DNA from: Nanobdellota archaeon
GTDB taxonomy: Archaea > Nanobdellota > Nanobdellia > Pacearchaeales > GW2011-AR1
DNA length: 35,647 bases
Reading direction: 5' to 3'
NCBI GenBank assembly: GCA_018817405.1
Contig: JAHITZ010000044.1
Coordinates: forward strand, 1-35,647
Shown one piece after another: positions 32,766 to 35,647 of the stretch. A model generated the notes under the pieces. The model was not told the origin of the DNA, did not search any database, and saw only the letters and a program-made list of their open reading frames with translations. Every line of letters starts with the position of its first letter. Within the stretch, counting starts at the first letter, position 1. Position numbers and translations under genes: made by a program.

Positions 32766-33389
32766 ATGAAAAAAGGACAATCTAAGAGCATTATAATTCT
32801 TCTTCTTTTAGCTATTATTGTAGTTTTGGTTGTTATTGCATTTAAACCATCCATAACTGGAAATGTGATTAGTGAAGGAAGTGCGAAAAAAGGAGGGATT
32901 GTACTTGTATCACCTTTTTGGGATATTGATTTTGGTAGAGGAATTGATTGTCTAAATGCAAAAGAAGAAGGGAAAAGCTTAGGTAGAATCGGAATTACTT
33001 ATTCTCTTAAAGACCTTTCAGGTTCTGATTATTATTCTTGCAAGTAGATTGTAGATGGAGAGCAAGTTGGATTTGAGCCAATGTTGTTCGATGGAATGCA
33101 AAGAGATTTTTTCCCTTCTCAAGAATTTGATATTTATAAAAATCACAATGTAGAGATTTGTTGCTCTGTTGACTATGGAGAGGGCAAAGAATCACAAGAA
33201 TTTTGCAAGGAAGGTTTACGGGGAGGTTATTGTGGTGGAAACGAATGCCAGTATTTTGTTAAGGATGAAGTAATTTCAATATATTCTTGCCAAACCAAAA
33301 TGGACTTTATTAAACATGTTTCTGTTCTTACTAGTGACTTTGAAGTTAACTCTAATGATGTAAGTGTGATTGGGTGTTTTAATTCTTAA
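32766..33389 (+). pseudogene. Secreted Cys-rich protein gene interrupted by one in-frame TAG
   Basis: The ATG at 32766 is preceded by CTTATATAG at about -29, which favours it over an upstream start at 32724. The protein starts with a membrane anchor (SIIILLLLAIIVVLVVIAF) and SITGNVI, a pattern I associate with exported DPANN proteins. It then has a domain ending in SDYYSCK before a TAG at 33045-33047. The same frame continues as IVDGEQVGFEPMLFDGMQRD and a Cys-rich part (VEICCSVDYGEG, GGYCGGNECQYF) to TAA. About 93 and 113 codons flank the TAG. The Cys on both sides suggest one disulfide-bonded domain. No family is recognised. The 3' end overlaps the convergent winged-helix gene by 11 bases. 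Confidence 0.65.
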
Positions 33390-33618
33390 TCTTAAACTTT
33401 TTTCTTTTACTGCAAAATAATTTCTTCCCTTCTTTTTCGCATTTAATATATCCCTGCCTTCTTAATTTTAGTATTCTTCTTTTTGCAGTATTCGGATGGA
33501 TATTAAGATATTCTGCGACTTCTGAAGGCGTCACCTTTTTATTTAATCTATTGAAAACTCGTGCAACCGCTTCTGTGTATGGGTCAATCTTCCTTTTTTC
33601 TTTAAAAAATTTAGTCAT
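33379..33618 (-). CDS. Small winged-helix/HTH DNA-binding protein
   Basis: This 79-residue protein has a clear helix-turn-helix: VTPSEVAEYLNIHPNTAKRR, followed by ILKLRRQGYIKCEKEGKKLF as the wing. It is basic throughout, as expected for DNA binding. Its ATG overlaps the AbrB-like gene's TGA (ATGA), so the two are translationally coupled. The pair AbrB-type plus winged helix could be a two-part repressor or an antitoxin-like module, but no toxin is seen. Confidence 0.75.
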   Translation of the reverse strand: MTKFFKEKRKIDPYTEAVARVFNRLNKKVTPSEVAEYLNIHPNTAKRRILKLRRQGYIKCEKEGKKLFCSKRKKFKIKN

Positions 33619-33830
33619 ATTACGCCCTTCTTGAGTTTAATAGAATATTTATTTTTTTCTTTTAATGGGACATCTATAATAACTACATCTCCTTTTTTAA
33701 TGTTCAGTTCCCTTACAATCTCTTTAGGTATTTGTATGAAAAATTGTCCGACTTGTCTATCTTTGGGTTTGCTACATTGAACCTTGATTTCTTTATGTAT
33801 ATGCTCGATAAATTCCTCTTCTTTTTCCAT
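33615..33830 (-). CDS. AbrB/SpoVT-like (swapped-hairpin) transcription regulator
   Basis: This 71-residue protein has the core FFIQIPKEIVRELNIKKGDV followed by VIIDVPLKEKNKYSIKLKKG, typical of AbrB/MazE swapped-hairpin DNA-binding domains that act as dimers. The N-terminus is acidic and helical (MEKEEEFIEHIHKEIKVQCS). TTTAAATAT lies 28 nt before the ATG. Three TATTAC motifs, one inside the palindrome GTAATATTAC, occupy the divergent promoter region and are candidate operators. It may control itself and the divergent transposase gene. Confidence 0.8.
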   Translation of the reverse strand: MEKEEEFIEHIHKEIKVQCSKPKDRQVGQFFIQIPKEIVRELNIKKGDVVIIDVPLKEKNKYSIKLKKGVI

Positions 33831-33837
33831 AGTTTAT

Positions 33838-33936
33838 AGTAGTATTACATATATTTAAATCTATCTGTTTCTAATATTACGTTATTTCACTAATAGAAAG
33901 GTTTAAATAGTAGTGTATCTATGTAATATTACAATA
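33838..33936. promoter_or_regulatory. Divergent promoter region with repeated TATTAC motifs
   Basis: It contains TATTAC near 33843, 33873 and 33930, the last within the perfect palindrome GTAATATTAC (about 33926-33935). A minus-strand TATA serves the AbrB-like gene, and GGTTTAAATAG near 33900 is a possible plus-strand TATA for the transposase side. The motifs may bind the AbrB-like dimer. Confidence 0.4.
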
Positions 33937-33949
33937 TTTCATATAAGAA

Positions 33950-34940
33950 ATAAATAATCGGCAGGAGTGCCGTCGTCAAACTAAACACTCCCACCAAAAT
34001 GACAAGTGAAACAGGATATAAAAAACCAGCGATTGAATGTCTTTATATGTAAGGCAAGTAATTATACAAAACAAGGTTATAGAAAAACAGAAAACAGAGG
34101 GAAGATTCAGAAATACTACTGTAAGAATTGTAGAAAATATTTCACGAATGATGATGGTTTCTACAGGATGAGAAACAACCCACAGAAAATAACTTGTGGC
34201 ATTGACTTATTTTATAGGGGCGTTTCAACTAGGAAAGTCCAAGAGCATTTTCAAACATTCTATCCACATAATTCAAGTCACATGAGCATTTACAGATGGG
34301 TTGTTAAATTCTCTAAGAAGATTAGTAAGTTTACAGATAATCTTAAACTTCAAGTCGGTTCTGAAGTTCAGATTGATGAGATAGAATACAAGAGAAGATT
34401 ACACCATCAAAAAGGAATGAAGGGCGTGGAAGATAATTATTTTATAGATAGCATAGACCCTAAAACAAAATTCATGACAGCTACCAATTTCTCAAATCAA
34501 AGAGAGATTAAGGATTTACAAGTGGTTGCCACAAAGATAAAGGAGAGAACAGGAGAGCAAGTTGAAAAAGTTACAACCGATGGTTTACGTGGCTACCCTA
34601 AAGCGATTAAGAAGGCGTGGGGATACAATAACAAGTTAGGGAGGCATAACGTCTGTCATAAGCAAGTTATCACAAGTAAAGAGGATACGTTTAATTATCC
34701 TATTGAGAGATTGCACAATAACGTAAGGGCAAGAACAAAAACAATGAGGGGCTTTCATGGTAGTTTAGAAAGTGCAAAAGCGATACTGAAAGGTTGGGAG
34801 ATTTACTATAATTTCATTACCAAACATCAAACTATAAAATGTTCTCCTTATGAGTTAGCTTGTACTGATTTGAAGTTGGAAGGAAATAATAAGTGGGTTG
34901 AGTTGATTGGGTTAAGTAGTAGAAAAAACTAAAAGATGTA
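33950..34940 (+). mobile_element. Insertion sequence with DDE transposase (ends not resolved)
   Basis: The element is defined by its transposase. At the left, nested hairpins (CGGCA-GGAG-TGCCG at 33959-33972 and GGAGTG/CACTCC at 33964-33991) lie just before the gene. I could not identify matching terminal inverted repeats or a target-site duplication, so the limits are approximate. Confidence 0.45.
33999..34932 (+). pseudogene. DDE transposase (IS6/IS240-like fold) with a one-base frameshift near its start
   Basis: The main frame encodes a zinc-ribbon half (KIQKYYCKNCRKYFTNDDGF) and a DDE catalytic domain: EVQIDEIEY (first D), EKVTTDGLRGYPKAI (second D) and NYPIERLHNNVRARTKTMRG (E), ending TIKCSPYELA. 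The layout fits IS6/IS240-type or related MULE-like transposases. The ATG at 33999 reads MTSETGYKKPAIECLYM and stops. Ignoring one base near 34047 joins it to CKASNYTKQGYRKT, restoring a CxxC (CLYC) that pairs with the later CKNC to form the zinc ribbon. So either a frameshift mutation or programmed frameshifting is present. A GTG at 34006 would give a protein lacking half the ribbon. Confidence 0.75.
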
Positions 34941-34943
34941 AAC

Positions 34944-35231
34944 TTAACTATTTTCTTTTTCATTTAATTTTATCTTTAATATCTCATTCTCATTCTCGAT
35001 TTCTTCAATAGCATCTTCTAATACATTAAAATCTTCTTTATTTTCATTCCTTACACATTTTTTAGAAAAGATATTTCCAATTTGATATATGACTGGCAAT
35101 AAGATTGTCAAAATAGTTAAAACTAAAACTTGGGTTCTTGGAAAAGCAAAACTTGTTATTAAGCCGAGTATAGTAGATAAAGAGGCAATAATAATAGCGA
35201 TAACATCTACCCTATTATCTTCGCTTAACAT
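34944..35231 (-). CDS. Small membrane protein with C-terminal coiled coil
   Basis: This 95-residue protein has two membrane segments (VIAIIIASLSTILGLITSFA and VLVLTILTILLPVIYQIGNI) and an acidic coiled coil (LEDAIEEIENENEILKIKLN). No named family is recognised. Its ATG lies 1 bp after the stop of the preceding gene, a clear operon pair. It ends just after the transposase gene, on the other strand. Confidence 0.65.
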   Translation of the reverse strand: MLSEDNRVDVIAIIIASLSTILGLITSFAFPRTQVLVLTILTILLPVIYQIGNIFSKKCVRNENKEDFNVLEDAIEEIENENEILKIKLNEKENS

Positions 35232-35232
35232 T

Positions 35233-35478
35233 TTAGTTCCTGTTTCTCAATCTTTTTAACGCATTCTTTGCCTTGACATAAGAATCACTCCGAGAGCATT
35301 TGCAAACAATAGTTCCTTTTTTCCCAGCAGAAGTATTTCTTTCTCTAACCTCAACACACTCACCCTTTATTCTCTTTCTAATAGCCATTTTACCCTCTTT
35401 TATATTTTTATTGAGGTTTTCACTATTTTTAACCTTTTCTTTTGCTTTTTCACCGCCGTTCAATTTTTTTGTTTCCAT
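35233..35478 (-). CDS. Small basic hypothetical protein
   Basis: This protein has 81 residues from ATG 35478: a Lys-rich lead (GGEKAKEKVKNSENLNKNIK), then a compact basic part, MAIRKRIKGECVEVRE, with GTIVCKCSRSDSYVKAKNAL at the end. The second part may be the functional domain. A GAGGGT stretch just before the internal ATG (MAIRKR) could allow an alternative start of 51 residues. Three Cys (ECVEV, CKC) might bind a metal. No family is recognised. It is the first gene of a two-gene operon with the membrane protein that follows. Confidence 0.55.
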   Translation of the reverse strand: METKKLNGGEKAKEKVKNSENLNKNIKEGKMAIRKRIKGECVEVRERNTSAGKKGTIVCKCSRSDSYVKAKNALKRLRNRN

Positions 35479-35485
35479 AGCTGAC

Positions 35486-35505
35486 GTTTACGTTACAATG
35501 TAAAC
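35486..35505. promoter_or_regulatory. Inverted repeat upstream of the 35478 gene
   Basis: GTTTAC and GTAAAC arms (6 bp) flank an 8-bp spacer, 8 bp before the ATG. It may be an operator or part of the neighbouring IS end. Confidence 0.35.
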
Positions 35506-35510
35506 ATTTT

Positions 35511-35568
35511 GTCTTATCCAGAAATAAGGTTACCTCGACAAATAAGATAAGGCCTGCTGTGAAGCAGG
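35511..35568 (+). repeat. Probable IS end and hairpin before the second transposase
   Basis: CTTATC (35513-35518) and GATAAG (35546-35551) form an inverted pair, followed by the hairpin CCTGCT-GTGA-AGCAGG at 35553-35568, directly before the transposase ATG. The layout suits the left end of an insertion sequence; the right end is outside the window. Confidence 0.4.
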
Positions 35569-35573
35569 TTCTT

Positions 35574-35647
35574 ATGAAGAAACTGAATAAGAAGAAAATA
35601 AAATGGATTACTAGAGAAGTTGAAAGGAGGGAGCAAGGAGTTTGGAC
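35574..35647 (+). CDS. Start of an IS481-like transposase (truncated by window edge)
   Basis: The ATG at 35574 opens MKKLNKKKIKWITREVERRE, which runs off the right edge after about 24 codons. A basic KLNxKKIKWI(I/T)RE start is what I associate with helix-turn-helix leaders of archaeal IS481-type integrases/transposases. The IS-like inverted repeats just upstream support this. The catalytic domain is not in view, so the family call is tentative. Confidence 0.5.
   Translation, partial: MKKLNKKKIKWITREVERREQGVW

Noticed and set aside
1-35647. Global reassignment of TAG (pyrrolysine-type code)
   Set aside because: TAG ends cdc6, the HTH_10 gene and several small genes at natural protein ends, and no pyrrolysine genes are in view; only local readthrough remains possible.

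Overview
This window looks like a chromosome segment of an AT-rich DPANN-type archaeon, probably of the Woesearchaeota/Pacearchaeota/Nanoarchaeota group. The evidence is a two-subunit D-family polymerase (DP1/DP2) encoded with Orc1/Cdc6, a HTH_10 regulator, a tRNA-Thr with a bulge-helix-bulge intron, archaeal-style ArgS, Prs and Lhr, and many tiny membrane proteins. Most genes have a TATA element (TTTAAA, TTTATA or TATATA) about 27-29 nt before the best ATG, as expected of leaderless transcription. I used this spacing to correct several starts. Only two small membrane-protein genes carry a strong Shine-Dalgarno sequence. The species assignment is inference.

Layout. 1-3.9 kb: a papain-family protease running off the left edge, with acidic Asp/Asn repeats, and a lipoprotein made of two duplicated domains. 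4.0-10.2 kb: a tightly overlapping cdc6-DP1-DP2 replication operon on the minus strand. 10.2-11.1 kb: an AT-rich gap with ORB-like dyads and iterated motifs, the likely replication origin. 11.1-12.5 kb: a PRC-barrel protein, an unknown protein and a decayed membrane-protein gene. 12.5-20.2 kb, minus strand: a metallophosphoesterase, Prs, several small unknown membrane or secreted proteins, a HTH_10 regulator and an Lhr helicase. Two near-identical 14-bp inverted repeats mark the promoter of the HTH_10 gene and that of the small-gene operon beside it, suggesting a local regulon.

20.2-28.4 kb is an accessory region. It holds a small winged-helix protein, a convergent pair of paralogous coiled-coil/HTH proteins with Gln-Thr-Asp linkers, DUF5654-like membrane proteins, and short unknown genes separated by related intergenic motifs and a duplicated 52-bp GC-rich element. 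It also holds a HEPN-like gene, a SurA-like gene and a YbjQ-family gene. 28.5-32.6 kb: a glycosylation-sequon-rich surface protein diverging from tRNA-Thr(CGU) and argS. 32.7-35.6 kb: a secreted protein, an AbrB/winged-helix pair, a transposase with a one-base frameshift, small genes and the start of a second, IS481-like transposase.

The most notable pattern is three unrelated genes (at 25.7, 27.4 and 32.8 kb), each interrupted by one in-frame TAG while the reading frame continues with plausible protein on both sides. TAG also serves as an ordinary stop elsewhere in the window, so nonsense decay, readthrough and amber suppression all remain possible.
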